This document shows, in pieces, positions 22,912-32,300 of a stretch of 64,000 nt of DNA. Under the pieces are notes generated by a model, which saw nothing but the letters and a program-made list of their open reading frames with translations, was not told the DNA's origin and ran no database searches. A program made the position numbers and the translations under genes. The stretch is from positions 54,374,905 through 54,438,904 of the forward strand of contig CM023540.1 in assembly GCA_013350335.1 (NCBI GenBank), in the 5' to 3' direction. The first letter of the stretch is position 1. The number at the start of each line of letters is the position of its first letter. This DNA comes from Chimonanthus salicifolius. Lineage: Eukaryota; Streptophyta; Magnoliopsida; Laurales; Calycanthaceae.

Positions 22912-24564
22912 TTTTAACCTCGATAAAGTTTGCACATATTTTCAAATTTTCATCACCTGGAACATATTTTCACCATATTTTATAATACTAATAGTCTAAT
23001 ATTGTAACTGTATATAACTATGTATTTCAGTATTTTGTAATACTGTATTATATATATTGTATTGATTATAATATAAAAATATATTTTTCTAATAATAGAA
23101 AACAATTTATATACTTAATAATCATGTTTAAATCTCATATTGATATTTTTTTGTCTCTTTTTTTGTGGATGATTATTTCTAATGGATGACACAAATATAT
23201 GGATGTGGCTTTAGAAATTTGTAAAGATTGTTAAAATGGTCCGAGGTAGTGGAAATATTATTCTATGTCATTTTATATGTAATTGTAGTATAAATAATAA
23301 TTATAGAAAAAAAATAAAAAATGTTATGACTCCTACGATTCACGATTCACAATACGATTCGAGTTTTGACAATATTGGGACAAAGAATAGCAGGGGCACT
23401 TACAATAAGTGGGATGGAGTTGCACACTATACAACTCAGGTCTTGCCTAGAGCATGGCAAATTAGGAACGAAGAAAAGATGGAACGGAAGACTAGGAAGA
23501 GAAGAGAGAAGGGTAGAGTGGGAAGTTTGAGAAAAAAAAAAAAATTCAGAGTGTAACACTGAGTGTACAAATCAACACCCTAGAAAATAAAGTCTATTAA
23601 TTTTCTGCTAATTTTCTCCTAAAGAATGATTGTTTTCAGTCTTTATCGTTTTTTTTTTTGAATTTTGACTTAAATAATCTAAAATTCAATAATAAAGTGT
23701 GGAATTTTTTTTTTCTTCAATCTCCATTCTTGTCGCGTAACTCTCTGAGTCCTCTTTCCAACACCTCTGAAATCACCTCGATCGGAGTCCGAATGACAGT
23801 TATGACCATTTTACCAAAAGCGCCCAGAATATCGTTACGAGCCAATACATATCTCCATTACGGAATACTATGTAACGATAAGTAACGGCCTCGCGATTTC
23901 CTGCTCTCTTAGCCTATACGTAATGGCCGATACACAAGCCATTTTAATCACCTTAGGTTGAGAGAGTGGCTTTTTTTTCTTGTGTGTATAGGTATCTTTA
24001 TCTTGGCTTTTCTTCTTTAATTCCTGTTTTCCAATTGAATGCCTGTTAGTTTCGTTTACTAAATAAATACAAAAGTTTAGGGCTTTTTTTATAACTTGCC
24101 TTTGATCAGTATTAGCCTTTAATTAGTATTTGGTTTTAAGTATGAACGATATTGTTTGAGAGATGTTTTATTCAATCAATATTTATTTACTTTATTGCAG
24201 CATAATTTTATATTTTAGATTATTCATTTTATATGTTATCATCTTTTAGTGTTATTTATTTTATTTAATGTTTGTTAGTATTCATGATGTCATGATGATG
24301 CCTTGTATTTGGCTAGTTGACTAACTTTGAACCTAGGTTTAACTCTTTGTTACCCATGTTTGGCCCTAAAACTGAGCCAGACAGAACAAAAAATAATTCT
24401 AAAACTGCATTACATATTTGTTTATGCTTGAGTGCAGGTACTGTTACTATTGCCTTAGGACGCGTTGTACTGCTTCTCCTTCATTCCGGTGCGTGCGTTG
24501 CAATGAGCCAGTCATTGCCATGCAAAGGCACAGCTTCATTGGCACTAAAATTCCGAAGCCTTGA
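3066..24564 (+). CDS. PEX2: PEX2 peroxisome biogenesis RING E3 ligase (5'-partial gene)
   Basis: Join 3066-3202, 3285-3385, 13412-13529, 15795-15961, 24438-24564. All junctions are GT-AG and phases match (phase 0 after exons one and three; split AG|G arginine codons after two and four). The product is the C-terminal ~215 residues of PEX2 (TED3 in Arabidopsis). In known biology this is a peroxisomal membrane RING ligase that works with PEX10 and PEX12 to ubiquitinate and recycle the import receptor PEX5. Visible landmarks are RTGLEGPGLSVPQKIWYC, FSAFRRWGDSEQ, RIEGFYKAASF with a following hydrophobic stretch, FEYMNRQLVWNEFS, the hydrophobic MLLLLLPLLN, then the RING. The RING has CPIC, PCQH, YCYYC and CVRC, a full C3HC4 set. 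Exons have no stops or frameshifts, so the gene looks functional. Introns of 10.0, 2.3 and 8.5 kb are packed with transposons. The N-terminal exons are outside the window. Confidence 0.96.
3285..3385 (+). CDS. PEX2: PEX2 exon
   Basis: Acceptor CTTCAG|AGATCA, donor GGAAG|GTATCA. Encodes RSLARRAWIFIQRIEGFYKA and then a hydrophobic segment ending FLYTG. An 82-bp intron precedes it and a 10,026-bp intron follows. Confidence 0.95.
3596..3603. repeat. hAT MITE target duplication, left
   Basis: GTTGTCAC, identical to 3994-4001. It lies in the body of the SINE. Confidence 0.75.
3604..3993. mobile_element. non-autonomous hAT-like MITE
   Basis: 390 bp flanked by a perfect 8-bp duplication GTTGTCAC (3596-3603 and 3994-4001), the size typical of hAT elements. 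Imperfect inverted ends: the left begins CCTTGTCACAAATATCGG and the right, reversed, begins CAAAGTGACAAATACCG. The interior is AT-rich with a run of 11-bp CGGTAAATTCC-type direct repeats at about 3710-3835. No coding capacity. Confidence 0.75.
3994..4001. repeat. hAT MITE target duplication, right
   Basis: GTTGTCAC, identical to 3596-3603; the interrupted SINE resumes here. Confidence 0.75.
5223..5389 (+). mobile_element. tRNA-derived SINE
   Basis: A-box-like GCACAATTGGTAAGG (about 5229-5243) and B-box-like GTGGGTTTAAGTCCC (about 5268-5282) sit at normal SINE spacing. The 3' end has GATGGGATAAACGCCCTG and a (GAT)n tail rather than poly(A). Flanks repeat ATTACCTACC (5213-5222) and ATTACCTATCC (5390-5400), a likely TSD. 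The same tail type is seen again near 16,500. It carries no gene. Confidence 0.75.
5877..7228. mobile_element. putative DNA element with GATACG-rich inverted ends
   Basis: The left end (5877-5965) is packed with CGATACG/GGATACG copies, e.g. GTGTGCGTATCGGATACG. The right end (7075-7228) has the same motifs in reverse, e.g. ACACGTATCCGAGCCGTATC. CTAAG is found just outside both ends (5872-5876 and 7229-7233) as a possible 5-bp TSD. The interior is AT-rich, includes the 74-bp tandem array and a C/T-rich stretch (6890-7060), and has no transposase. Class uncertain; MULE-like is my best guess. Exact ends are provisional. Confidence 0.45.
6247..6500. repeat. 74-bp tandem array of alternating 37-bp units
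   Basis: About 3.4 copies of a 74-bp unit; TGAGATGTGT starts at 6287, 6361 and 6435. Each unit holds two related 37-bp monomers, one starting AAAATAGTTAGTGTAC and the other AATTGAGATGTGTAC, sharing the core TATTTTAAATAATAATT. This is a small higher-order arrangement inside the intronic element. Confidence 0.85.
7285..8020 (+). pseudogene. LINE endonuclease domain (broken)
   Basis: Begins MKIITWNVRGLG, the APE-type endonuclease start with the conserved W-N. QETKK (about residue 43) carries the catalytic Glu. GGDFNATRYPSERRG (about 7703-7745) carries the D-F-N motif after a frame change, and GRFTWTNGQ follows at about 7830. In-frame stops occur at 7519 and 7877, so the domain cannot be made as one protein. 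Confidence 0.85.
8475..9025 (+). other. unexplained segment in the LINE between linker and RT
   Basis: After KSYFSSVFA the LINE should lead directly to the pre-RT region, which resumes near VLEGIQFNKISRG (9047). The intervening ~550 bp has two frames with Ser/Pro-rich, LINE-unlike sequence (including FCQACSKEFGLGDS). No TSD was found, so it may be a small insertion or a divergent stretch of the LINE itself. Confidence 0.4.
9030..10360 (+). pseudogene. LINE reverse transcriptase, catalytic FADD deleted
   Basis: RT motifs in order: SHFRPISLVGCIYKLLAK, GALIQGRQILGG, LKLDMEKAYDHVGWDF (first catalytic Asp), GLRQGDRLWPFLF, then HLQFA. In active plant LINEs this last motif continues as FADD. Here HLQFA (about 9845-9859) runs straight into LERNYSRKK, so the two catalytic aspartates are lost by a short deletion and frame change. 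The thumb-like part continues in another frame from 9932 (INLGKSN, LRIGGNPRSKSFW, LSFGGRLTLIQSILANLP). Confidence 0.85.
10795..11304 (+). pseudogene. LINE zf-RVT region
   Basis: Contains VPPRIQVFLWAALGWRI and a Cys/His set (CVLWEEGEESVDHLLCACPY), typical of the zinc-binding region after RT in plant L1 elements. An upstream open frame (10,303-10,674) carries the preceding NHALLCKWVWRF and GRGDMTLFWKDNW blocks. Frames differ, so it is inactive. Confidence 0.8.
11455..11862 (+). pseudogene. LINE RNase H domain
   Basis: FKFNVDGAAKGKQGPTGIGG is the conserved RNase H start with the first catalytic Asp. IEGDSSNAIAWASGK (frame-shifted, about 11,701-11,745) carries the later Asp. The domain is split across two frames between about 11,600 and 11,700. 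Confidence 0.82.
12127..13411. other. PEX2 intron stretch after the LINE
   Basis: AT-rich. Around 12,500-12,850 there are several copies of GGGTCAACC/CAACCCAA-type motifs, similar in style to the hAT-like element at 14,642. Two short open frames (12,895-13,248 and 13,214-13,429) show no recognisable family and are probably chance. Confidence 0.5.
13412..13529 (+). CDS. PEX2: PEX2 exon
   Basis: Acceptor GTACCAG|G, donor TTCTCT|GTAAGT. The first G completes the split Arg codon. Encodes YRSLIERALRARLVYGSPNM and the signature FEYMNRQLVWNEFS. 118 nt, ends in phase 0. Confidence 0.96.
13770..14516. mobile_element. long foldback (hairpin) element
   Basis: Two arms of roughly 340-370 bp are inverted copies over nearly their whole length, meeting near 14,150. 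Examples: the outer end GACCCCTCCCTAGAGATTAG against the reversed right end TGGCCCCTAGCCAGAGATTA, TGTCTTTCCAT...TTGTGAATGAATT in both arms, and ATCTCATAGGATTTTAAT around the centre. TA lies outside both ends, a possible 2-bp TSD. No protein. It sits in the 2.3-kb PEX2 intron. Confidence 0.75.
14642..15179. mobile_element. hAT-like MITE with TAGGGGTGGCAA ends
   Basis: The left end is TAGGGGTGGCAA and the right end, reversed, is TAGGGGTTGCAA. Subterminal GGGTTGGG/GACCCGATCC motifs lie near both ends (e.g. 14,735 and 15,140). This layout is common in plant hAT MITEs. The flanking 8 bp do not form a good duplication (AATCCCAC against AATTTTAG), so it is old or the ends are slightly off. Confidence 0.5.
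15480..15670 (-). mobile_element. tRNA-derived SINE (minus strand)
   Basis: On the minus strand an A-box-like GATAACTCAATTGGCTTG is followed, about 40 bp later, by a strong B-box GGTTCGACTCC (+ strand GGAGTCGAACC at 15,593-15,603). No acceptor-stem pairing that would make a tRNA gene was found, so a SINE is more likely. Ends approximate. Confidence 0.55.
15795..15961 (+). CDS. PEX2: PEX2 exon with first half of the RING
   Basis: Acceptor CACTTAG|GAG, donor CATAG|GTATAT. Encodes the hydrophobic MLLLLLPLLN, a basic stretch, then the RING start CPICQANPTIPFIALPCQH. 167 nt, leaving AG of a split Arg codon. Confidence 0.96.
16013..16042. repeat. CT microsatellite
   Basis: About 14 CT dinucleotides, directly before one copy of a 22-bp direct repeat. 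Confidence 0.9.
16400..16520 (+). mobile_element. SINE 3' end fragment
   Basis: The stretch ends GTGGGATAAGTGGCTTTG followed by a (GAT)n-type tail, closely resembling GATGGGATAAACGCCCTG plus (GAT)n of the SINE at 5223. The 5' tRNA-like part is not clear. Confidence 0.45.
17040..17399 (+). pseudogene. Ty1/Copia RNase H fragment, 5' part
   Basis: Encodes, with few breaks, the Copia RNase H landmarks HGYSNADWIGSPDDRRST, GYCILLGSYLVFWRSKKE, and HFNAEVEYKAMA followed by ELLWFKQFLDEL, then HEHTKYIEI. It is cut at 17,399 by a small LTR element and resumes at 19,578. No upstream gag, protease, integrase or RT is visible, so this is a fragment. Confidence 0.88.
17400..17622 (-). repeat. 3' LTR of the small LTR element
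   Basis: Aligns along its whole length with 19,339-19,572, with small indels. The element is read on the minus strand, where the LTR begins TGTTGAGATATA; the last base is changed from the expected A. Confidence 0.85.
19339..19572 (-). repeat. 5' LTR of the small LTR element
   Basis: 234 bp, TG...CA, directly followed (minus strand) by the tRNA-Met-like primer site. Confidence 0.85.
19578..19745 (+). pseudogene. Ty1/Copia RNase H fragment, 3' part
   Basis: Continues the frame broken at 17,399: ...YIEI then DCHFLRHYVLE, and (shifted) TPCLKSKDQLADMMTKVISR and LIDSFAPA, the usual end of Copia polyproteins. A purine-rich stretch CAGGGGTGTG (19,735-19,744) and a TGTTGTAGGATATGG start look like the polypurine tract and 3' LTR start. 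The LTR end was not located. Confidence 0.8.
20850..23440. other. interior of the long-TIR element
   Basis: GC-richer than its surroundings at 20,830-21,570. An A-run and LTR-like AT-rich stretch follow (21,580-21,780), then a C/T-rich leader-like stretch (22,190-22,640) and AT-rich DNA. Several short open frames exist but none resembles a family I know. Low-complexity Ser/Phe-rich frames at 22,300-22,640 reflect TTC/CTT repeats. Confidence 0.4.
22850..22917. repeat. compound (AT)n(TTTA)n microsatellite
   Basis: About 16 AT units followed by about 9 ATTT units. Confidence 0.9.
24438..24564 (+). CDS. PEX2: PEX2 last exon with second half of the RING
   Basis: Acceptor GTGCAG|G. Encodes YCYYCLRTRC, FRCVRCNEPV and a short tail ending IPKP, stop TGA at 24,562-24,564. 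The C-terminal tail after CNEPV is variable in the family. Confidence 0.96.
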
Positions 24565-25153
24565 TTTTGATGAAAATTCAATTCCATACTCACTTCCAGT
24601 GTAAGATATAATCAGAAAAAGAGGGCCTGAAAATGGGCAAAATTGTTGTCCATTGGAAACATTCAACAGATCATTCCAATATTCTTTTTATTTTTTTTTC
24701 AATTTTTCCTCTTTCTTTTCTTTTCAAGCCCTATTTCTAGGTGCTTAAATCTGCATTTCTGAATATAATGGCTGCATTTGAGCATGTAAATGAGAAGAAA
24801 GGAGAGTTGACGCCCAATTACTGCTGCCCTGCCCATGTTAGAGATGTCTATGGATGCATCTGAACAAAAGATCATTTGCTTATATGTTAATAGTTTCATT
24901 TCAGTATGAAGATACCCGTTCGATCGGTTGTAGTGTATTAATGTTTTCAGAAATCGGATGGGGGCTGAAATATTGTTCAAATATGTTGCTTTAGAAATGC
25001 TATATTTTGTTAAATTTTGTATCAGGGCTAAATTTGCAGGAGCTTGGACATGATAGCTTCTGGTAGTAATGTGGGTATAGTAACTTAATTGCAGATTTTG
25101 TTGCTTCAGAAACATCTTGTGTTACTTCTGAACATTTTTTATTGTATAATAAA
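24565..25153 (+). promoter_or_regulatory. PEX2: probable PEX2 3' UTR with poly(A) signal
   Basis: The stretch after the stop codon is AT-rich. A canonical AATAAA is at 25,148-25,153, about 585 bp downstream. Its use is inferred; no other clear AATAAA was noted between the stop and this point. Confidence 0.45.
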
Positions 25154-28100
25154 AAGGTCATAAATTCATAATAATCATCATCAATGTTTTATGAGAGGTA
25201 ATATAATGAAGAGGATAAATGAAGGAAAGTAAAGGAAAACACTCTGGTGTATTCTCCTAACATACGCCTTGATACATACTACATAAAAAAAAGGAGGCCG
25301 TCATGCAAGAATTTATCAGCATTATATGTGCCCTTGTGGTATATCTGAATCCGTTTGTACATTTTTACCCCTATCTTGGGCCATAAAAATGGCCGTTGTC
25401 TTAGCAGTCCCCTCACCATGTATTGGGTGATGTCTTCTATAATACTTTTTTGTATTGGTGCCACCTTTAGTATAACACATTTGCTTAGGAGTTGGTATTA
25501 TTTATTTTTGTTTACTGGATTTCTCAAGTTCTCAGCTAACTTTCATCTGGGACAAGAACATGTAGCATAATTTGTAAGACTTAGTCGTTAGTTTAATATT
25601 GCGGGTGCAAGTCGTGTAGGTGTTAGATATGAATATGTCAGCTTACGAAAATAGTAGTTTGCCAAAATTAAAGGTCAAGTGAAGATGATTTTGAAATTTA
25701 GAATTTAGGTTTTAAATTTTAAATTGTCCGTTTTGAGAGTCCATACTAGCACATTGTTTTGTTCTCACACTACATGGTGGTCTGTCAATGATGTTCTCAC
25801 ACTACATGGTAGTCTGTCAATGATGTAGCCGGCCAATGCCTCGCTACTGCCAAAAACACCTGCCCACAAACAATTCATGTTTTGCAGTCATAGATGTCTA
25901 TATATACTAATTGGGTGTAATTGAAAAGTGTCCTTGGTTTAATGAGGCTCATATAGGTCTCAATCTAGTCTTTTTGGTGGTTGACCAAAGATACATCGGT
26001 ATGGGTGTGTGCCCTTAGCATGAATGTGGTAACTAGATGTACCATATGGGTCGATCACATAATTTAGTCCTATGAAATATGCTGGCCCAAAAAAATTAAG
26101 AAGTGTATAATTGATAAGAACAGGACAAGCCAAAATTTCCCTTTATTTTTGTTCAATTAGCAGCTATCATCCATCTACAAGCCCACATAATTTTAAAAGA
26201 AATTGTTTTTCAGTATGGAGACTCATCGAGGTTTCTTAGGCCAATAAATCCATCTACTCATTTTAAAATGGATAGACCTAAAACTAAATGGGCTTTTGAT
26301 ATAAATGTATGTAGTCTATCAAATGTTTATGGCAAGAAACATCTGCAGGTGTAGAAAATTCTGTAGACACAGAGACTAACAGGCCCCCGAAAATTCTGCA
26401 GGCCTGGAATCATGTGAGCCCAGAAAAAGTCTGAAACTTCTTCAAAGTCTGGCTTAAATTTGGTTCATAAAAACAACATAATTTTTTTAAAAAAGTAAAA
26501 AATATACTAAAATATAAAGACAATAATATAATTTTAAAAATATATTTAAATTACTTATTTTCATTTTTTGCAATAATCTACATAAATAAAAAAATAAATA
26601 TCATTAAATTACTACTTATGTTTGTAATATTAATTTATAATAGTGTAATTATCAAATACTGAATGTTTGAATTTTACTCTAATAAGAATCAAATACAAAT
26701 TGAATCAGAAAAAAATCCAAAAAAATATCTAAGAAATAAACTTTAATTCTTATTTTATTCAAACATTAATGTCATAAATTAAAAAACATATAGGCACATC
26801 AGGTCCATTTTTTTTTTCTCAATTTTTTTATATACATTAAAATAAACCATATGAATTGCAAATTTGCTTCATGAACCAACGAATCAAATTTCAACCAAAA
26901 ATTTAACTTTTAGTCACTTCATTTGAACGACCAAAGTCAGCATGAGTCCTTGAATTAAAGATGCTTGATAATTTTGACCACTAAGATCAACTAATTTTAA
27001 GTTGAATTTTAAATTCAAATTTTTTTAGTTGTAACTCAGGATGTCCATTTTTTAGTTGTACAGTTGAATTTCATATGTATATTTAAAAATTTAAAAAAAA
27101 AATGATATCTAATAGAGCGGAACTAGTAGGGTCAGGGTTGAAACAAACCAGAACGAAACGAAGTACTAAAATTGAAATCATTCCATTTTATTTTTTTAGC
27201 TAGGTCCATAATGTTCCAGCCGTTCTGACTGGAATTGAATGGACAACAAAGCTTAATACAACATAAATTTATTAACCCTCAAATCATGTTTTTCTTTTAT
27301 AAATGAACCAAAACAATTTCATGGCTTTATTTGTACCCATCGCTTTATTTATTCGAGTGGGTGGATATTCTCATCTTGTGTGAGAGGTTTTGCCTTCGAA
27401 CCCTTAGGTTACCTAATCTGATCTATGGTACTTGTGAGTGTTGTCATGGATCTAGAGTTGATGAGTTTCCACATATTAAAAAAAGGGATTTCAAGGCTAT
27501 TGATTAGGGCCTAAAGCATTTGAGTGACAACCACATAACCAAAAAAAAATCCATATTGTTTATAAATTTAATAAACTCTAATGGGTTTGTTGGCTCAATG
27601 GTTAAAACACACTCATATTTATGAAAAATCTTAAGATCAAGTTTCCCTCAACAGAAAAAGGACATTCCCCATTATTTTATACGTGTCATGTATGAATTTA
27701 GAAATTCACACATGCTCCAAAGATCAATTAGGTGAGATTGCACACCTTGGTCATTTGAAAAAAAAAATCCAAGTCATTAAATCATATTGAATTCAAATAA
27801 TATTTACACTTGTGCATTGATGTGAGCAAAAACAGTTAATCTATTACATCTAAAAGAAAAAAAAATTAAATCGAGATATTGTTGAGGATATGGCTCGAAT
27901 AACCTGTGGTAGGATTTTTCGGGACTGACTTGACACTTTGTGGAGGATAAAACACACGACATTGTGTGTTTTTGGAGTGGTCGCATGGTGCAGGTCTTTT
28001 GGCATTGCCTTGGGCTATACGCATGGAGATGGCCTCTTGGCCATATGCGTAGAGAGGTTTCAGAACGAAGTGCTCAGATTGTCTGCAACAACATATCATA

Positions 28101-29125
28101 CACGTCATCTGCGGGAAAATGAGTGGCAATCATGCCACTCATCATGGGCATTGGAAGAAGACTGGGATGGATGCATGTCTTCTTGTATTATTGAAACAAT
28201 TGGCGTGGGTACAACGCAGGAAAGGCGACCATCACATGAAGCACACTAGAGAGCGGGTCTGAAGTTGGTTCTTTCTTTTGGGTATGAGAATGGTAAGAAG
28301 AGAGGGGTGTATGACTCAAGTATTTGGGTTTGGGATTTAAACTCATGGAGTCATACATTGTATCTTGTAAGGGTAATATCTCTTTACTCTCATAGTGGAT
28401 TATTTGTTCCGTGGACGTAGGCTGATCTTTACCGAACCACGTAAATCGTATCTTGTGGTGTGTTTGATAATATTATCGTGCTTTGGATTATTCCGCTTAT
28501 TATTATTCCTAACCGATATCTTTATGACACGAAGAATGTTCGTCTTGTGAAAATGATAAAAAATAGTAAATAATATTAAATGAAAATTGAAAGAAAAATA
28601 GAAAAAGGGCAAGGAGCACCGATCATTTGTAGATGGACTCACTGAAATTCTGTCCTCGTGCCTTTAGCTTTATTTGATGGTCTTGCAACCCAATAAACCA
28701 AGATCCAAATAAAAAATAAAATAAAATAATTAGAAATTTAGAAAGAGAGTGTGCCCATTTCATTGCCTAACCTATTTATTTGTAGACATAGAAGAGAGAG
28801 AGCCTTTGATCTCTCCATCCTTTTGTTTCTTTCTTTTTCTTATTTTATTATACTTATTATAAAATATTCTATACTTTTTATTTGTCCCTTCATTTGCAGA
28901 AGACAAGAGTAGCTCCCAGGCATGGAAGACTCGGGAAGATAAATGGGTTGAGAGGGTATTTATAGTTCAATCTCTTTTCCAATTTCTCTTCCAATACCAA
29001 TGTAGGACTAAAAAAGAAATTATATAAAATAAATTCCAATTTTTTAAAACATTTGCCCCCAACTTTGATTTTTTAGTTTGGCTAAAACTTCTTAAACGAT
29101 AATATTAAAAAGAATTTGAGATTTG
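25154..29125. other. intergenic, AT-rich
   Basis: No gene is recognised. Weak tRNA-like boxes occur near 27,370-27,420 (TTCGAACCC) and 27,590-27,640 (TGGCTCAATGGTTAAAAC), possibly old SINEs. Open frames at 27,938-28,249 show no family resemblance. The right end abuts the truncated Gypsy element at 29,126. Confidence 0.5.
28255..28520 (+). repeat. degenerate Copia-type LTR (R/U5-like)
   Basis: The sequence around CTCATAGTGGATTATTTG...CCGTGGACGTAGG...CCGAACCACGTAAATC resembles the conserved end of Tnt1/Tork-type Copia LTRs. No partner LTR, primer site or TSD was found. Confidence 0.45.
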
Positions 29126-29348
29126 CTAAAATGGAGATAATTGCAATGTGTGAAGGATTGTCTCCCAGGAGCGCAATGCAGTATCCACTACGTCCACCTT
29201 TGTTGTACCTCGAACATATGAGATGAACCTTGATGGAGGTCTCCCATATACTACCTCAAAGGGAGTCAATTTGGTAGAGGCATGGGTGTTGGTGTTATAC
29301 CAAAATTCGGCTAATGACAACCAGGTGCTCCAATCCTTGGACTTTAAC
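29126..29348 (-). pseudogene. E0 integrase core, last part (truncated)
   Basis: LAEFWYNTNTHASTKLTPFEVVYGRPP is the hallmark end of the integrase core. The frame continues to about DTALRSWETILHTLQ and then loses similarity at 29,126, so the C-terminal domain and 3' LTR are missing. Confidence 0.88.
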
Positions 29349-32300
29349 TGTAACGACCCACCCTTTTTCCATCTATAAAATCAAAGTGAATTTATTTTTT
29401 ATAGAAAAAGGATGGAGACGTCATGATGCGAGTCAAATCTGAGTTCCGAAAACTCGACCCTTAAGTGGCTCAACCTAACACATGCGTGGTATAAGCCCAC
29501 GGTTACATTTTGCACGTGCTAGCATAACCTATCGAATATTTAAGCATTTACATTGCATGACTAGCAAATCACGATTCTAGCAAAGACAAGGTAATTCCCA
29601 ACAATTATGAGTCAAAGACAAAACAAGAATATTAACTGTCCAAGGTCACAATATTACATTACCAAAAAAGAAGACCTTCTTACAATTCATATTATTCTCA
29701 AAAGATAACAATTTAACTAGGCTATTCAAGCTTCTTTTCGCATCCATCCTTTTGTCAGACTTGGCTATCACTAGGCCCAGCCTCTTTTCCTTTGTCATGA
29801 TCTGCATTAACATCTGAGGGGAAAAATGTACGGGCTTAATCAACTTGCCTAGTAGGAAATTCCGACCACAAAGTGCACTAGGTGTGAAATCTCATAATAA
29901 CATATATTAGAAAATCAAAGGTAATGATTAACACATGTTTCTCAAAATATGATAAGAGAATACAAATGTCTTATAACTCAGAAATCATAAAAATGATATG
30001 CCATGGGTGCCATGCATCAATGATATGCCCACCCATTTCCATGCATCAGATCATAACTATCACTTCAAATAATGATTCTCAATATTGGCCACTTATGTCC
30101 ACAACATTTGAGGCGGCGACCACAAGAGTGCTGTTACCCATCTACAAATTAACCGAGACTATCAGTGGAGTGTGGACTCCTCCCTCTGCACAGGGTTTCG
30201 GAACCTACCCCGGGGCTCTTTGGCCCAATTAATGCCGTAGGATTTATGCACAAGGACGGGGGCAAAGTCTAATATTTGACTTATTGTACAAGAGATCAAG
30301 CAAAGTCCAGACAGTTCATTCTTGGCTCGATACTACAAATCACTCTCATTCGAAACCAAACAAAGTTCGGACATTTCCTTATTGGCTTGCTAATGTCAAC
30401 CCTCCCATGCAACCATGCATGAGATAATGTGTGCAATCATGATGACAAAATCATAAATCAAATTATTTCTCATCAAAATTATTCCCATATACATAATAAA
30501 ATCATAATATCATAAATCCATATTTATGCTTTTGAAAGATATAACATATAATAAAATCATTCACCTCATTGTGCTTCAATAAAGTAGGAACTCCTACCTG
30601 ATCGAAAGTGATCAACCAAAGGAAAACTCAAACGTTCGTTCGAATGGCGTCGGAATTACCATCGATTCCTTTCGTCCATATACATGTTTTAAATCACAAT
30701 TTATAGATTATAAACACATAAAATCTTTGTCTAATCCGTGTAGGTCTAAACCAGACCTAAAGGTCTACTGTATAATTTTCAAGACCTAAAAAAAAATTCC
30801 ATTCATATTTGATTTTAACAACAGATACATTAACCTTAATAAATTGTTTCTATTTCAAGTCGACATATCTACACTATCGATACATCGCCGTTGGACACAG
30901 TCAACACATCGACCATCTCGATATGTCGACTAGGCTCTGTTTGTTTCAGTTCATATTTTCTAGTCCCTCTTTGGTCATATATGTATATATCAACATAGTC
31001 GATATATCCAATAGTTCGTACAGTCGATATGTCGAGTCTGTCAACATATCCTCCTGATTTGATTTATTAGTTTCTTAAATCGTCCTCTGCTTTTGAACTA
31101 TATGTATCGACCAAGTTGATACATATATTGGTGCATATATTCGATGTGTCGACATTCGTCGACAAGTCTGTCAGTATTAATAATTATTTTGTGTTCATAG
31201 GCCGATATATTGACTCCGTCGATACATCGTCCTTTTCATGTTTATGTCGGATCATCTTCAGGCCAACAAATCGACCTGGTTGATATATCGTTCTGAGATT
31301 AATTTATCACCTTTTTATTTCATCTCCGGTTCTACCATACTCAGACCGACACATCGACTATGTCGATGGGTCGTCCTGAGATCAGTTCATCGGCCATTCG
31401 TTCCATATTATATCTGTTGTACCTCAGGCCGGCATATCATTGTCGATAGGTTGTCCCGAGATTAGTTTGTCATTTGTACATTTCATTTTCATTTCGGTCA
31501 TATCATCGACATAGGTGATGTGTCGTCTTGGATTCCAGTTCCATACTTATCACTTTCTATTAGCTGAATATTGCCCCAGCCGACACATCGATAGAGTCGA
31601 CATGTCGACTGGTTCGAGTAAGAAGTCATAGACCCATCATCCATGGCTTCCTTTTACTTGTGTGTTCGTCATTCTTAGGTTATTTCTTTTCAATTCCAAT
31701 CATACAAGTTTTCAAGACAACCTAGTGGTATTGATTTCCTCAAAAACACCATAGATCTACCTACCTCGAAGGATTTGTAGGTGTGTTCGAATGGATGCAA
31801 TCTGATATCCCTTGTCTCCTTACTCTCCACCCTCCTTACTAGCTCGATTTCTCTTTCCCCTCTCTTGGTCTCTCCTTCCTTTCCCTGAACAGAGGAAGCC
31901 CGTGAGGAGGTGAAGAGGTTCTTGGTTGAGTTCAGAGCTAGAATGTGAGTGATAGGGTGCACTCGGATGAGTAAGAGGGGTGGTTAGGCATTTTGGTTCT
32001 TCTTTCCCTTTCACTGTTTTTCCTCTCATTTGCTTTCTTTCTTTTCTTATCTTTCCCTTCATTTTCTCTTCTTTTTATATTCATCTTTTGATTGCCCTAG
32101 ACTCTTAATTGAGTGATTGGAAAATGGAAGAGGCATTGTGAATACCCATGAATAGAAAAATGAAGAGTTTGGGCGGTGGTAGACAGAGCATCCGACCCAT
32201 TTGATTTTCTTTTCCCCGATACATCGTCCATGTCGATGTTTTCTTCTAACAACTTATACCTCGGATTTGGATATCAGTTTTCCCTGACACATCGATCTAG

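Larger units (their letters stand above)
20450..23935. mobile_element. MULE-like element with ~400-bp inverted ends
   Basis: The left arm (about 20,450-20,850) and right arm (about 23,440-23,935) are diverged inverted copies. Shared stretches are GGGTGTTGATTTGT[G/A]CACT, CCTTCTCTCTTCTCTTCCTA and TTCCGTTCCA. The outermost ~100 bp of each arm is full of GTTACG/CGTAAC motifs (e.g. CGTAACGGTTGTTACGGC on the left, TAACGATAAGTAACGGCC on the right). Long arms favour a Mutator-like element, but no transposase and no clear 9-bp TSD were found. The 2.6-kb interior may be captured sequence. Confidence 0.6.
15962..24437 (+). other. PEX2: 8.5-kb PEX2 intron loaded with transposons
   Basis: It splits the RING domain between CQH and YCYYC. 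It holds a CT microsatellite, a SINE-like tail, a Copia remnant with a nested LTR element, a long-TIR element and an AT/TTTA microsatellite. From about 23,940 to 24,437 there is plain AT-rich sequence up to the acceptor GAGTGCAG. Confidence 0.9.

Noticed and set aside
27804..28249. Overlapping open frames on both strands near 28 kb
   Set aside because: No family resemblance, both strands open, next to a degenerate LTR; probably chance or repeat-derived.
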